A stretch of 55,834 nucleotides of DNA from Bacillota bacterium. GTDB taxonomy: Bacteria > Bacillota > UBA4882 > UBA10575. A model generated the notes under the pieces. That model did not search any database. It saw only the letters and a list, made by a program, of their open reading frames with translations, and was not told the DNA's origin. The stretch lies in contig JAAYIC010000056.1 in NCBI GenBank assembly GCA_012735195.1, positions 1-55,834 of the forward strand. Reading direction: 5' to 3'. Below are positions 34,548 to 43,438 of this stretch, in pieces (positions within the stretch are counted from its first letter, which is position 1; every line of letters starts with the position of its first letter). The position numbers and the translations under genes are program-made.

Positions 34548-34961
34548 TTAACTCCGGCCGATCCCCAGTGCCGCCCGGTATAACTCTTTTTGCGTGTTAA
34601 GCGCCGTTACATTGGCTTCATAAGCCCGTCCGGCCTCCATCAGATTAACCATCTCGTTGATGATGTTGACATTGGGATATAATACATAACCCTCTTGGTC
34701 CGCATCGGGATGCCCGGGTTCGTATACTCTACGAAAAGGCGCCGGGTCGTCCTGCACAGCGATGACCCGCACTCCCCCGGGTTGAGTCCCGCCGGCAGCG
34801 GCCAGATTTTCGGCAAAGACCGGTACCTTCCGGCGGTAAGGCCCTCCTTCCGGAGTCCGGGTGGTATTGGCATTGGCAATGTTGGCGGCGATCAAATCCA
34901 ACCGGAGCCGCTGGGCGGTCAAGGCTGTGGCATTAATCGACATCGCCTGGAAAAACCTCAT
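34548..34961 (-). CDS. flgC: Flagellar basal-body rod protein FlgC
   Basis: 137 residues with the rod N-motif (MSINATALTAQRLRLDLIAANIANANTTRTPEGGPYRRK) and C-motif (VNIINEMVNLMEAGRAYEANVTALNTQKELYRAALGIG). The ATG follows GGAG, 6 bp after flgB. It forms part of the proximal rod. No anomaly. Confidence 0.96.
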   Translation of the reverse strand: MRFFQAMSINATALTAQRLRLDLIAANIANANTTRTPEGGPYRRKVPVFAENLAAAGGTQPGGVRVIAVQDDPAPFRRVYEPGHPDADQEGYVLYPNVNIINEMVNLMEAGRAYEANVTALNTQKELYRAALGIGRS

Positions 34962-34967
34962 CGCCTA

Positions 34968-35336
34968 TCATCTCCTTTCAATGGCCTTACGCAGAGCCTG
35001 GAATTTGCCGGTCAACCGTTGGGCCACCGCTTGATAGTAGAGGGTATTCTGCGCTAGCCGGACACTTTCCACATCAAGATCGACATTATTTCCATCTACC
35101 CGCGCCGCCCCCCACCCGCGCCCGGCGCCGGCGGCGATTCTCCGGTCTGTGCCGGGAAGGTGCAGGGGATGCGTTGTGGTCAGACTCAGTTTCTCTGCCA
35201 ATACCTGCGGGAAATCCAGGTCCATCCGTTTGTATCCAGGGGTATCGGCATTGGCAATATTATGAGTCAATATCTTCTGGCGCTGGGCCGCCCAATCTAA
35301 AGAAGCGGTGAGAAGGTCAATAGTTCTGGAAAACAT
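34968..35336 (-). CDS. flgB: Flagellar basal-body rod protein FlgB
   Basis: 122 residues with the FlgB start (MFSRTIDLLTASLDWAAQRQKILTHNIANADTPGYKRMDLDF) and the C-terminal VDLDVESVRLAQNTLYYQAVAQRLTGKFQAL. It is the first gene of the motility operon. Its ATG follows AGGGGG and lies about 40 bp after the sigma-D -10 box. Confidence 0.96.
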   Translation of the reverse strand: MFSRTIDLLTASLDWAAQRQKILTHNIANADTPGYKRMDLDFPQVLAEKLSLTTTHPLHLPGTDRRIAAGAGRGWGAARVDGNNVDLDVESVRLAQNTLYYQAVAQRLTGKFQALRKAIERR

Positions 35337-35375
35337 GGATTTTACCCCCTTGCTCGTACCAGTTCCCTATTTCTT

Positions 35376-35403
35376 TTATCGGTACCCTCTTCCGGGAAAT
35401 TTA
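35376..35403 (-). promoter_or_regulatory. Sigma-D type promoter of the flgB operon
   Basis: On the minus strand TAAA (35403-35400) is followed after 16 nt by ACCGATAA (35383-35376). The sigma-28 consensus is TAAA, 15 nt, GCCGATAW. The match is close to E. coli FliA and Bacillus SigD promoters, with one extra spacer base and A for G. The start of transcription would fall near 35369, giving a leader of about 33 nt before flgB. sigD is encoded in the same operon. Confidence 0.72.
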
Positions 35404-35473
35404 GGGGGTTTTTTCGGCGCTTCCCCGCATCACCTCCTTTTTTGTAATTTTTCGTCCCGTCTCTTGTGTATCC

Positions 35474-36214
35474 TTATTTCCCCCGCCGTTTAAGTTCGGC
35501 AAGGAAATTGCTGTTTTTGACCTTAATGTATGTACCCTTCATCCCCAGGGAACGGGATTCCACCACCCCGGCGCTTTCCAATTTCCTCATGGCATTGACA
35601 ATTACCGAACGGGTAATGCCGATCCTGTCCGCCACCTTGCTGGCAACCAGAAAACCTTCTTCTCCTCCCAATTCTTTAAAAATGCCTTTGATCGCCGCCA
35701 ACTCCGAATAAGAGAGGGAATCCAAGGCGATACGGACATTGGCAATTTTCCCGGCTTTTGACGGTTCTTTTCTGCCCATGAAGACTGCAGCGACAAGCGC
35801 TGTTATTTCCAGTAATGCCATCTCCTCCTTAGGGAACTTCTCCATTCTCGCCAGGATCAGGTTACCGGCTTTTTCCCCGTTGTAAAGCAGGGGGAAGAGA
35901 GAAACCAGAAGCCCTTGGGGAAAGCAATCATCTTCCATAAAAAGACAAATTTCCAAGGGAAGGTTGATGGCTGGCTGGAAGAGAAAGGTCATCCTTTGGT
36001 GGAATTGAGGGGCGAGTTTTTCCCCCGGCTGTCCTTGAGTACAGTCTTGTCCCCGTTCGCAAAAGGAAGCAGCCACGGTTCCATCATTATTAATCAGGTA
36101 GACGTTGCTTTTCAAAACCGTCCCAATCTTCGCAGCAACGGTCTCCAATTCGACGGTTGCCCCGTCCTGCGCCAGGATGTCCCGAATGCGCCGTATCCGC
36201 TCCAGTCCAGACAT
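35474..36214 (-). CDS. codY: GTP- and branched-chain amino acid-sensing repressor CodY
   Basis: 246 residues, slightly shorter than the Bacillus protein. The N-terminal GAF-like domain (LERIRRIRDILAQDGATVELETVAAKIGTVLKSNVYLINNDG) senses isoleucine/valine. The C-terminal winged helix has ASKVADRIGITRSVIVNAMRKLESAGVVESRSLGMKGTYIKV, the conserved DNA-reading helix. It lies directly upstream of flgB as in Bacillus. The start is an ATG with AAAGGAG about 10 nt upstream. Confidence 0.96.
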   Translation of the reverse strand: MSGLERIRRIRDILAQDGATVELETVAAKIGTVLKSNVYLINNDGTVAASFCERGQDCTQGQPGEKLAPQFHQRMTFLFQPAINLPLEICLFMEDDCFPQGLLVSLFPLLYNGEKAGNLILARMEKFPKEEMALLEITALVAAVFMGRKEPSKAGKIANVRIALDSLSYSELAAIKGIFKELGGEEGFLVASKVADRIGITRSVIVNAMRKLESAGVVESRSLGMKGTYIKVKNSNFLAELKRRGK

Positions 36215-36238
36215 GCAAATCGCACTCCTTTACAATTG

Positions 36239-37627
36239 TCAAAGAATATAGCGCTTTAAATCTTTATACTGCAGAATCTTTTCCAGCCTTTGCCTGACGA
36301 AATCCTCGTCAATCTCTACGTCCCGGCCTTGATATTCCGGGGCGTTGAAAGATATCTCCTCCAGCACCTGTTCGAGTATGGTATAAAGGCGCCGGGCGCC
36401 GATATTCTCTTGCTCTTTGTTCAATTGAAAAGCGATTTCCGCCATGGCCTTGATCGCCTGCGGGGCAAAACGCAGATTCACCCCTTCAGTCTTTAACAAA
36501 GCCGTCTCCTGTTTTAAAAGGGCATTCTCCGGTTCCACCAGTATTCTTTCGAAATCATCCGCGGTTAACGCTTCAAGCTCCACCCGGATGGGAAACCTCC
36601 CTTGGAACTCGGGGATCAGTTCCGACGGTTTGCTGATATGAAAGGCTCCGGCCGCAATAAAAAGAATATGGTCCGTACTCACCGGCCCGTATTTGGTCCA
36701 GACCGTACAGCCCTCAACAATCGGCAGGAGATCCCTTTGCACTCCTTCTCTGGAGACATCAGGGCCCTTCCCCCCGGCCGTGCCGCAGATCTTATCGATT
36801 TCATCGAGGAAGACAACCCCCGACTCCTCCGCTTTGGCCAGGCCTTCGCGAGTACATTCTTCCCAATCCACCAGCTTCTCCGCTTCCTGCTGGATAAGGA
36901 TTTTGCGCGCTTCCGTCACCGGTATCCGGCGCCGGCGTATCCGCTTTGGCATCATCGAGCTGAAAAAGTCCTGCAACCCCTGGCCGACTTCTTCCAAACC
37001 GCTCTGGCCAAGGAAGCCGATCATGGGCGGTGCCGATTCCGCCACCTCAATCTCGACCATCTCCGTTTCCAGTTCGCCCCGGCGGAGCCGCTCTCTGATC
37101 TCTTCAAGGTTAACCCCAGCCATTGGTTCGGGCTGTGGCGGCCGGCTCTTTTCAGAAGCAAACATCTCAAAGATCCCCATCGGGCCGCTGCTGCGCCCGG
37201 GTTTTTCGAGACCGGCCAAAATCCGGACCAAACGGTCTTCGGCATTGCGCATAGCCTTCTCCTGGACGGCGTCGGTCTTTTCTTCTTTTACCATTCGCAC
37301 GGCCGTCTCCACCAAATCTTTGATCATCGACTCGACATCCCGGCCGACATAACCGACTTCCGTAAATTTGGTGACCTCCACCTTAATAAAAGGGGCGTTC
37401 ACCAACCGCGCCAGTCTTCTGGCGATCTCAGTCTTCCCCACGCCCGTGGGACCGATCATCAAAATATTCTTCGGCCGGATCTCCGTCCGCAGTTCCGGTG
37501 GGAGCTGCCGGCGGCGCTGCCGGTTGCGAAGGGCGATCGCCACCGCCCTTTTTGCCCTTTTCTGGCCGATAATATGCTTGTCAAGCTCTTTAACAATCTG
37601 TTGCGGGGTGAGATTAAACTCAGTCAC
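36239..37627 (-). CDS. hslU: ATPase subunit HslU (ClpY) of the HslUV protease
   Basis: 462 residues. Walker A GPTGVGKTEIARRLA, Walker B VVFLDEIDKI, an inserted I domain between them (about 110-235), and a C-terminal tail LKRYIL that docks into HslV. The GTG at 37627 lies 9 nt after GGAGG, so the hslV stop and hslU start are 4 bp apart. It unfolds substrates for HslV. Confidence 0.95.
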   Translation of the reverse strand: MTEFNLTPQQIVKELDKHIIGQKRAKRAVAIALRNRQRRRQLPPELRTEIRPKNILMIGPTGVGKTEIARRLARLVNAPFIKVEVTKFTEVGYVGRDVESMIKDLVETAVRMVKEEKTDAVQEKAMRNAEDRLVRILAGLEKPGRSSGPMGIFEMFASEKSRPPQPEPMAGVNLEEIRERLRRGELETEMVEIEVAESAPPMIGFLGQSGLEEVGQGLQDFFSSMMPKRIRRRRIPVTEARKILIQQEAEKLVDWEECTREGLAKAEESGVVFLDEIDKICGTAGGKGPDVSREGVQRDLLPIVEGCTVWTKYGPVSTDHILFIAAGAFHISKPSELIPEFQGRFPIRVELEALTADDFERILVEPENALLKQETALLKTEGVNLRFAPQAIKAMAEIAFQLNKEQENIGARRLYTILEQVLEEISFNAPEYQGRDVEIDEDFVRQRLEKILQYKDLKRYIL

Positions 37628-37631
37628 GCGC

Positions 37632-38171
37632 TTAAGCCTCCAATTCCTCAAGATGGATTTGGTCGTTGGTATAGATACAGATCCGGGCCGTTATCGCCAT
37701 GGCGGCGGTCACAATTTCCCTGGGGGAAAGCTGGGTGTATTGGCGTAAAGCCCGCGCAGCGGCCAGGGCATAAGGCCCTCCTGAGCCGATGGCCGCCACT
37801 CCGTCATCGGGCTCAATCACCTCGCCGGAGCCGCTCAAAAGCAACAAGTGCTCCTTATCGGCGACCAACAACAGTGCTTCCAGCCGCCGGAGCATCCGGT
37901 CGGTACGCCATTCCTTCGCCATCTCCACCGCTGCTCTTACCAGCTGCCCGTTGTACTCCTCAAGCTTTCCCTCAAAGAGACTAAAAAGCGCAAAGGCATC
38001 AGCCACTGCGCCGGCGAACCCCGCCAAAACCCGGTCATGGTAAAGCCGGCGAATCTTATGGGCCCCATGTTTAACGATGGTATGCCCCATAGTAACCTGT
38101 CCGTCACCGGCCATTGCCACCTTCCCGTCTTTATGTACAGCCAAAATGGTTGTGGCAGAAATTGTTTCCAT
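37632..38171 (-). CDS. hslV: Proteasome-like peptidase HslV (ClpQ)
   Basis: 179 residues. The Ntn-hydrolase core reads [36 protein letters not shown], aligned with the E. coli mature start TTIVSV. Six residues (METISA) precede the Thr, so processing is needed if Thr7 is the nucleophile; Bacillus ClpQ also has an N-terminal extension and uses a Ser. Pairs with HslU. The preceding spacer (38172-38464) holds repeat sequence. Confidence 0.93.
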   Translation of the reverse strand: METISATTILAVHKDGKVAMAGDGQVTMGHTIVKHGAHKIRRLYHDRVLAGFAGAVADAFALFSLFEGKLEEYNGQLVRAAVEMAKEWRTDRMLRRLEALLLVADKEHLLLLSGSGEVIEPDDGVAAIGSGGPYALAAARALRQYTQLSPREIVTAAMAITARICIYTNDQIHLEELEA

Positions 38172-38464
38172 TTCTTTCCCTCCCGCCCGTCGCCTGCGGG
38201 CTTTGCTCTTCCCGGCAGTACGCGCCTTTTTCCCAGGATCCCGCTACCGCCTTCCGCAGCCGCCGCCGTTTCCGCCCGTCGCGCGCGGCTTAATCTCTAC
38301 AACCGCTTCATCTGATGCAACCTCTTAATCCCTACCAACCTTCATCTTTGTAGTGTAAAACCCGGAGGATACCCGTAAGAAACCCCCGAAGGGAATCCAA
38401 GGGTACCCGGAGACCAAAAACCCTTCGGATACCCGGAAGGTATCAAAATGGTTCCCGAAGGGAA
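38172..38464. repeat. xerC-hslV spacer with short inverted repeats
   Basis: The part next to xerC (about 38355-38465) is a string of related short units. The phrase GGATACCCG occurs twice and CCCGAAGGGA twice. Perfect small palindromes are GATACC-CGGAA-GGTATC (38428-38444) and GTTCCC-GAA-GGGAAC (38451-38465). The part next to hslV is CG-rich, with cgtcgcgcgcgg at 38278-38288. No reading frame or T tract. Confidence 0.6.
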
Positions 38465-39367
38465 CTAAGCCCGCGGATGAGCCCGGTCATAGACCTTCCG
38501 GATTTTTTCACGACTGAGGTGGGTATAGATCTGGGTAGTGGAAACACTGGCATGCCCCAGTAATTCCTGGACCACCCGGAGATCGGCGCCACCCTCCAGG
38601 AGATGTGTGGCAAAAGAATGGCGAAGGGTATGGGGGGTCACTTTTTTCTTGAGGGCCGCCTTTTTAACATACCCATCCAAGAGCCGTCGCACACTGCGGG
38701 CGGAAAGCCGTTCTCCCCACCTGTTTAAAAAGACCGCTTTTTCCCCGGCGCCCTTATTTTTTTCCCGGTTACGCAAAAGGTACGGCCTTCCTCGTACCAG
38801 GTATTCCCGGAGGGCGCGGCAGCCCTTCCTGCCCAAAGGCACCAGCCTTTCTTTACCCCCCTTGCCAAAAACCATAAGATATCCACGGTCCGGATCCAGG
38901 TCTTCCAAATCCAAACCGGTTAATTCACTCACCCGGATCCCGGCCCCGTACAGCAATTCCATAATCGCCCGGTCCCGCAGGCCAAAGGGGGTGAAGGACG
39001 GCAACGCCAGAAGCTCCTCGATCTCCTTTTGGTAAAGAAAACGGGGAAGCCGTTTCTCCTTTTTTGGGTTATGTATATCCAGCAACGGGTTCTTTTCCAC
39101 AATCTCCAAGCGTGTCAGGTACTTAAAAAAAGACCGGAGAGAGGCAAGTTTACGGGCGACCGTCGCCCGGGAAGCGCCCTTTACCTTCAGCCTGCCCAGA
39201 TATTGCCGGAGATGGTAATGATCCACCTCTTCCCAGCTCATAAGGGCTTTCTCCCGGACGAATTGCAAAAACTGTTCCAGATCAACAGCGTAGTTCTCCA
39301 GTGTATGCGGGGAGTAGTTTTTTTGTTTCAAGATCTGCAAAAAACTTTCTACATGTTCGTCGAGCAC
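38465..39367 (-). CDS. xerC: Tyrosine recombinase XerC
   Basis: 300 residues. An N-terminal SAM-like core-binding domain is followed by the catalytic domain. The catalytic residues are visible: Arg in GAGIRVSELTGLDL, Lys near GKGGKERLVPLG, HTLRHSFATHLLEGGADLRVVQELLGHASVSTTQIYTH with His/Arg/His and Tyr. It resolves chromosome dimers at dif with XerD. The start is a GTG behind AAGGAG. Context (next to hslV-codY) indicates the housekeeping gene rather than a mobile integrase. Confidence 0.94.
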   Translation of the reverse strand: MLDEHVESFLQILKQKNYSPHTLENYAVDLEQFLQFVREKALMSWEEVDHYHLRQYLGRLKVKGASRATVARKLASLRSFFKYLTRLEIVEKNPLLDIHNPKKEKRLPRFLYQKEIEELLALPSFTPFGLRDRAIMELLYGAGIRVSELTGLDLEDLDPDRGYLMVFGKGGKERLVPLGRKGCRALREYLVRGRPYLLRNREKNKGAGEKAVFLNRWGERLSARSVRRLLDGYVKKAALKKKVTPHTLRHSFATHLLEGGADLRVVQELLGHASVSTTQIYTHLSREKIRKVYDRAHPRA

Positions 39368-39468
39368 GCCAATCTCCTTCCGGTCCCGTGCACGTGGGTT
39401 CGGTCGCGCGCGGGTGCGTTAAAATGAAGCGGGATATTAATGCCATTGGCTTCAGTTTTTTAATCAGG

Positions 39469-39486
39469 TCACGCGCGAGCGCGTGA
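39469..39486. repeat. CG palindrome in the xerC leader
   Basis: TCACGCGC-GA-GCGCGTGA is a perfect 8-bp inverted repeat. Related runs lie at 39405-39418 (cgcgcgcgggtgcg) and 39537-39544. All fall inside the long leader of the xerC transcript. Confidence 0.7.
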
Positions 39487-39539
39487 AGATAAAAGCGGGC
39501 CCCAGCGTACAGGCCGGCCGGTATCCCGGGTGCGGTCAC

Positions 39540-39615
39540 GCGCGATATGTAATAATAAAGAGCAACGAACTTCCAATCCGTAGGTCAGAGGTTCGTTCGT
39601 TCACACGCGAACACG
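39540..39615 (+). pseudogene. Degenerate tRNA-like sequence (Gly-like, anticodon TCC)
   Basis: The phrase AGAGCAACGAACTTCCAATC and the following CGTAGGTCAGAGGTTCG read like the 3' half of the D arm, an anticodon arm with loop CTTCCAA, a variable loop and the T-loop start of a tRNA. The anticodon stem has a mismatch, the T arm does not close and the acceptor stem is not convincing. It is flanked by CG tracts and is antisense to the xerC transcript. I treat it as a tRNA remnant rather than a working tRNA. Confidence 0.35.
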
Positions 39616-39755
39616 TAAAAATGAAGCCTCTAATCGGGTACCCATATGGACGCGCCTGTATCCGCCGCCCGCTGAAGTCCCGGACAAAAAAGGCCTCAAC
39701 CGGTAGCCCGCCGATGCTCCACCCAGTTCCTTTTGTTAACTTCCATGGTATATTT

Positions 39756-39784
39756 ATCATAACATAACATAATAAATTTGACAA
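39756..39784 (-). promoter_or_regulatory. Sigma-A promoter for xerC-hslVU-codY
   Basis: TTGTCA (39784-39779), 17 nt, TATGAT (39761-39756) on the minus strand: five of six matches at both boxes with ideal spacing. The region 39756-39895 is AT-rich, in contrast to the genes around it. A 7-bp pair AATTCTG/CAGAATT brackets 39824-39892 after trmFO but has no U tract, so I do not call it a terminator. Confidence 0.65.
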
Positions 39785-39895
39785 TCAAAAAATTCTGTAA
39801 TTAATAAAAATTCCCTTTCCATATTCAATTCTGCTTGCAATGAATAGCAGGACTATACTATATATATTATATATATCATAATATTCAGAATTTTT

Positions 39896-41227
39896 TTAGG
39901 CTCTGATTTCCTCCAGAAAAACAGCGAGCGCCGCCAGGGCCCTCTCCGCCAACGCCTTCTTCCTCTCTTTTTTCCCGCGTTTTTCTCCGGCCAACGGCGG
40001 CAAGAGCCCGAAATTAAAATTCATCGGTTGAAAATGCGCAGGGTCCGCCGTGGTGATGTGGGTTAGAAGCGCCCCGACCGCCGTCTCCGCCGGGAAAACC
40101 ACGGGCTCCCGTCCATACCAGTAGCGGGCCAGGTTGATCCCGGCAACGAGCCCGGCGGCGGTGGATTCTACATAGCCTTCAACCCCTGTCAGCTGTCCGG
40201 CAAAGAAGAGAGCCTCATTGCCGCGGAGTTGGAGGGTTGGCAGGAGCAGTTCCGGAGAGTTGATAAAGGTATTACGGTGCATCATCCCGTACCGGGCAAA
40301 CTCCGCCTCCTCCAGCCCGGGGATGAGCCGGAAGACCCTTTTTTGTTCCGGACGGCGCAGATTGGTCTGGAAACCCACCATATTATAGAGGGTTTTTTCC
40401 CGGTTTTCCGGACGTAACTGGACAACCGCATAAGGGCGGCGGCCGGTACGGGGGTCGACCAGCCCCACCGGTTTCATCGTCCCAAAACGCAGAGTGTCCT
40501 TGCCCCTGGCGGCAAGGACCTCCACCGGCAGGCACCCCTCGAAGAAATGCCTTCTTTCCTCCGGCAAATGGGCCTGGCTTATCTCCGCCATCCGCAGGTT
40601 CTCCCAGAAAACCTCATACTCCTCCTCGGTCAAGGGACAGTTTAGATAGTCGGCTTCGCCTTTACCGTAGCGGGAAGCGGCAAAGATCTTCGATAAGTCG
40701 AGGGATTCGGCGGTCAGTACCGGCGCGGCGGCATCGTAAAAATATAAATAATCCCTGCCCAGTATCCCCCTGAGCCACTGGGAAAAGGCGGGTGAAGTCA
40801 ACGGTCCGGTAGCGACCACCGCCGGCTGCCCCGGCGGGATGGAGACAGCCTCCCGGCGTACCACTTCAATCCGCGGGTGGCCGGTTATTGCCGCTGTCAC
40901 GCCGGAAGCAAACTCTTCGCGGTCCACCGCCAGGGCCCCGCCCGCGGGTATCCTGGTCCGGTCGGCAGTCCTCATGATCAGCGACCCGAGGCGCCGCAGC
41001 TCCTCTTTTAAGAGCCCGGCCGCGCTCTCCAAATAATCTGCTTTCAGTGAATTACTACAGACCAACTCCGCCAGGTAAGCAGTGTGGTGCGCCGGAGTCC
41101 CGGTATGAGGCCGCATCTCCAGCAAGCGCACGGGCACCCCGGCCTCCGCCAATTGCCAGGCGGCTTCACTACCTGCCAGCCCGCCGCCGATGACCCAGAC
41201 CGGGCTCTGCCCAACGGCATGCGTCAT
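39896..41227 (-). CDS. trmFO: tRNA (m5U54) methyltransferase TrmFO
   Basis: 443 residues. FAD/folate-dependent methylation of U54 in tRNA. An N-terminal dinucleotide fold [22 protein letters not shown] is followed by LLEMRP and [12 protein letters not shown], which holds a conserved Cys. Further family motifs are [31 protein letters not shown] and [13 protein letters not shown]. It overlaps topA by 4 bp. The topA-trmFO-xerC-hslV-hslU-codY order is common in Firmicutes. Confidence 0.96.
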   Translation of the reverse strand: MTHAVGQSPVWVIGGGLAGSEAAWQLAEAGVPVRLLEMRPHTGTPAHHTAYLAELVCSNSLKADYLESAAGLLKEELRRLGSLIMRTADRTRIPAGGALAVDREEFASGVTAAITGHPRIEVVRREAVSIPPGQPAVVATGPLTSPAFSQWLRGILGRDYLYFYDAAAPVLTAESLDLSKIFAASRYGKGEADYLNCPLTEEEYEVFWENLRMAEISQAHLPEERRHFFEGCLPVEVLAARGKDTLRFGTMKPVGLVDPRTGRRPYAVVQLRPENREKTLYNMVGFQTNLRRPEQKRVFRLIPGLEEAEFARYGMMHRNTFINSPELLLPTLQLRGNEALFFAGQLTGVEGYVESTAAGLVAGINLARYWYGREPVVFPAETAVGALLTHITTADPAHFQPMNFNFGLLPPLAGEKRGKKERKKALAERALAALAVFLEEIRA

Positions 41228-43374
41228 CTTTCAGCCCCCTTTTTTACCGGTTCCTTAAAGCCGCACCCTTCCGAACAAACGATCTCTTCTCCCCGGCTTT
41301 TGGAGGTTTTAAGAACGCAAAACGCCCCGCACTGCGGGCAGGATTTCTCTACCGGCCGGTACCAACTGATAAAGTTGCATTTTGGGTAGTTGCTGCAGCC
41401 GAAAAATTTCCGCCCTTTCTTCGTCCGTCTCTCCACCACCTTGTTCCCGCATTGGGGACAGGGAACGCCGACTTCGACCAAGATCGACTTAACATTCCGG
41501 CATTCGGGATAACCCGGGCAGGCCAAAAACCGTCCGTAACGGCCGGTCTTATAGACCATCCGGCGTCCGCACTGTTCGCATTTGACCTCACTGACCTCGT
41601 CTGCCAGTTTTACCCGTTCAATTTCCTCTTCAGCCTTGGCCAAATCCTTGGCAAATGGCTGGTAAAAATCGTGGATTACTTCCACCCAGTCGGCCCGGCC
41701 CGCGGCAATCAAATCCAATTTCTCCTCCATCCCGGCGGTAAAATCCGGGTCAATGATCTCTGGGAAATGCTCTTTTAGCAGATCCACCACTACCCGTCCC
41801 AGTTCGGTAGGGACAAAACGTTTCTTTTCCAGGAGAACGTAATGGCGGCGCAAGATCGTATCAATAATCGGCGCGTAGGTGCTCGGCCGGCCAATCCCTT
41901 TCTCCTCCAGAGCCCGTACGAGCATGGCTTCAGTGTAACGGGGAGGCGGTTGGGTAAAATGCTGTTCCCCCTTGACTTCCAGCAAAGGAAGAACGGCCTC
42001 CTTTTCAACTTCCGGAAGCGCCGGCTCTTCCTCGTTTTTCTCCTCATCAATCCCCTCCTGATAGAGGATGAGAAAGCCGGGAAACTCCACCCTGCTGCCG
42101 GAGGCCCGGAAAAGAAAACGGCCGCCGGTGATCTCTATGGTCAAAACCTCAAGGACGGCGGGGCGCATCTGACTGGCCAAAAACCGGTTCCAGATCAATT
42201 CGTAGAGGCGAAATTGGTCCCTCGTCAAATAGGGTTTTACCAGCTCCGGCCGGCGTGCGGCACTGGTCGGACGGATCGCTTCATGGGCCTCCTGAGCGCC
42301 GGCCACCTTTGTCTTGTATACCGGAGGTTTCGCCGGCATAAACTCCCGGCCAAAAAGGGAGAGGATTACTTCCCCGGCCTCTTTCTGTGCCTCGGTACTC
42401 ACGCGCAGGGAATCGGTGCGCATATAAGTGATCAGACCAACGCTGCCCTCTTTGCCGATCTCCAACCCTTCATAGAGCTGTTGCGCCAGGGCCATGGTTT
42501 TTTTGGCGCTGAACCCCAGTTTGCGCGAGGCCTCCTGCTGCAGGGTGCTGGTGATAAAAGGAGGGGCGGGATGCCGCAGCCTTTTTCTCTTTGTCACCGC
42601 CGAAACCATATAGGACTTTTCGGCTTTGATCTCTTCTTCCAATTTCCGCGCGGTGGTTTCGTCGGGGATCACCGCCTTTTCCCCTTCAATCTGGACGAGT
42701 TTGGCCTGGATAACCGTTTCCTCTTCCGCACCGGTCTGCTGCCCGGCGCCGCCCCTGGCTTCGACCTCTTCCCCGCCGGCGCTAAAGATCCCGGTGATTG
42801 TCCAGTACTCTTCCTGTTTGAAATCTTCGATCTCCTTCTCCCGGTCACAGATGAGGCGCACGGCCACCGACTGGACCCGGCCGGCGGAAAGACCCCGCTT
42901 CACCTTGCTCCAGAGTAAGGGGCTGAGTTTGTAGCCGACCAAACGGTCTAAGATCCTCCTTGCCTGTTGTGCGTTGACCCGGTCGTAATCGATGGGGCGG
43001 GGATGCTTAATCGATTCCACCACTGCTTTTTTGGTAATCTCGTTAAATTCTATCCGGCAAGGCGCCGAGGGATCCAAACTCAGGGCTTGCGTCAGATGCC
43101 AGGAGATGGCCTCTCCTTCCCGGTCTGGGTCGGTGGCAAGGAAGACCCGCTCGACCTTTTTCACCGCATCTTTCAAGTCCTTTATGATCTTGCCTTTCCC
43201 ACGGATCGTTATATATTTGGGGCGAAAATTGTCTTCCACATCAATCCCGAATTGGCTGCGGGGCAGATCAATCACATGACCCATCGAGGCCTTTACCTGA
43301 TAAGACCGGCCGAGGAATTTCCCGATCGTTTTCGCCTTGGCCGGTGACTCGACAATTACTAAATTCCGGGGCAT
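41224..43374 (-). CDS. topA: DNA topoisomerase I
   Basis: 716 residues. The toprim domain starts [29 protein letters not shown], with [10 protein letters not shown] as the acidic site. The catalytic Tyr is in [14 protein letters not shown]. Near the C-terminus, three zinc ribbon modules show Cys pairs ([24 protein letters not shown]). It removes negative supercoils. The start is an ATG behind GAGGAGG. Confidence 0.97.
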   Translation of the reverse strand: MPRNLVIVESPAKAKTIGKFLGRSYQVKASMGHVIDLPRSQFGIDVEDNFRPKYITIRGKGKIIKDLKDAVKKVERVFLATDPDREGEAISWHLTQALSLDPSAPCRIEFNEITKKAVVESIKHPRPIDYDRVNAQQARRILDRLVGYKLSPLLWSKVKRGLSAGRVQSVAVRLICDREKEIEDFKQEEYWTITGIFSAGGEEVEARGGAGQQTGAEEETVIQAKLVQIEGEKAVIPDETTARKLEEEIKAEKSYMVSAVTKRKRLRHPAPPFITSTLQQEASRKLGFSAKKTMALAQQLYEGLEIGKEGSVGLITYMRTDSLRVSTEAQKEAGEVILSLFGREFMPAKPPVYKTKVAGAQEAHEAIRPTSAARRPELVKPYLTRDQFRLYELIWNRFLASQMRPAVLEVLTIEITGGRFLFRASGSRVEFPGFLILYQEGIDEEKNEEEPALPEVEKEAVLPLLEVKGEQHFTQPPPRYTEAMLVRALEEKGIGRPSTYAPIIDTILRRHYVLLEKKRFVPTELGRVVVDLLKEHFPEIIDPDFTAGMEEKLDLIAAGRADWVEVIHDFYQPFAKDLAKAEEEIERVKLADEVSEVKCEQCGRRMVYKTGRYGRFLACPGYPECRNVKSILVEVGVPCPQCGNKVVERRTKKGRKFFGCSNYPKCNFISWYRPVEKSCPQCGAFCVLKTSKSRGEEIVCSEGCGFKEPVKKGAER

Positions 43375-43438
43375 GAAAGCACCTCCTCGTTACTTGTGCC
43401 CGCCATCTCTTTTACAATTGCACCTGATTCGTGCAGGA

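Larger units (their letters stand above)
39368..39755 (-). other. Long leader of the xerC transcript
   Basis: From the promoter at 39784-39756 the xerC transcript would carry about 380 nt before the GTG. It contains CG tracts, the palindrome at 39469 and the antisense of the tRNA-like sequence. No continuous gene is convincing. No known riboswitch recognised. Confidence 0.5.

Noticed and set aside
35401-35430. Nine-codon frame (MRGSAEKTP) behind a perfect AAAGGAGG upstream of flgB
   Set aside because: The ribosome site is only about 2 nt from the ATG, too close, and the frame overlaps the sigma-D -35. A leader peptide on readthrough transcripts remains possible but unsupported.
36602-37984. 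Long plus-strand reading frame of 460 codons
   Set aside because: It is antisense to hslU and hslV, whose motifs are complete; its translation has no recognisable domain and lies in a shadow frame.
38465-39367. XerC as a mobile-element integrase
   Set aside because: The trmFO-xerC-hslV-hslU-codY order is conserved in Firmicutes, so it is the chromosomal XerC.
39540-39615. Functional tRNA-Gly
   Set aside because: The T arm does not close, the acceptor stem is not convincing and the anticodon stem has a mismatch.
41842-42918. Plus-strand frame of 358 codons
   Set aside because: Antisense to topA, which is intact; composition and lack of motifs fit a shadow frame.
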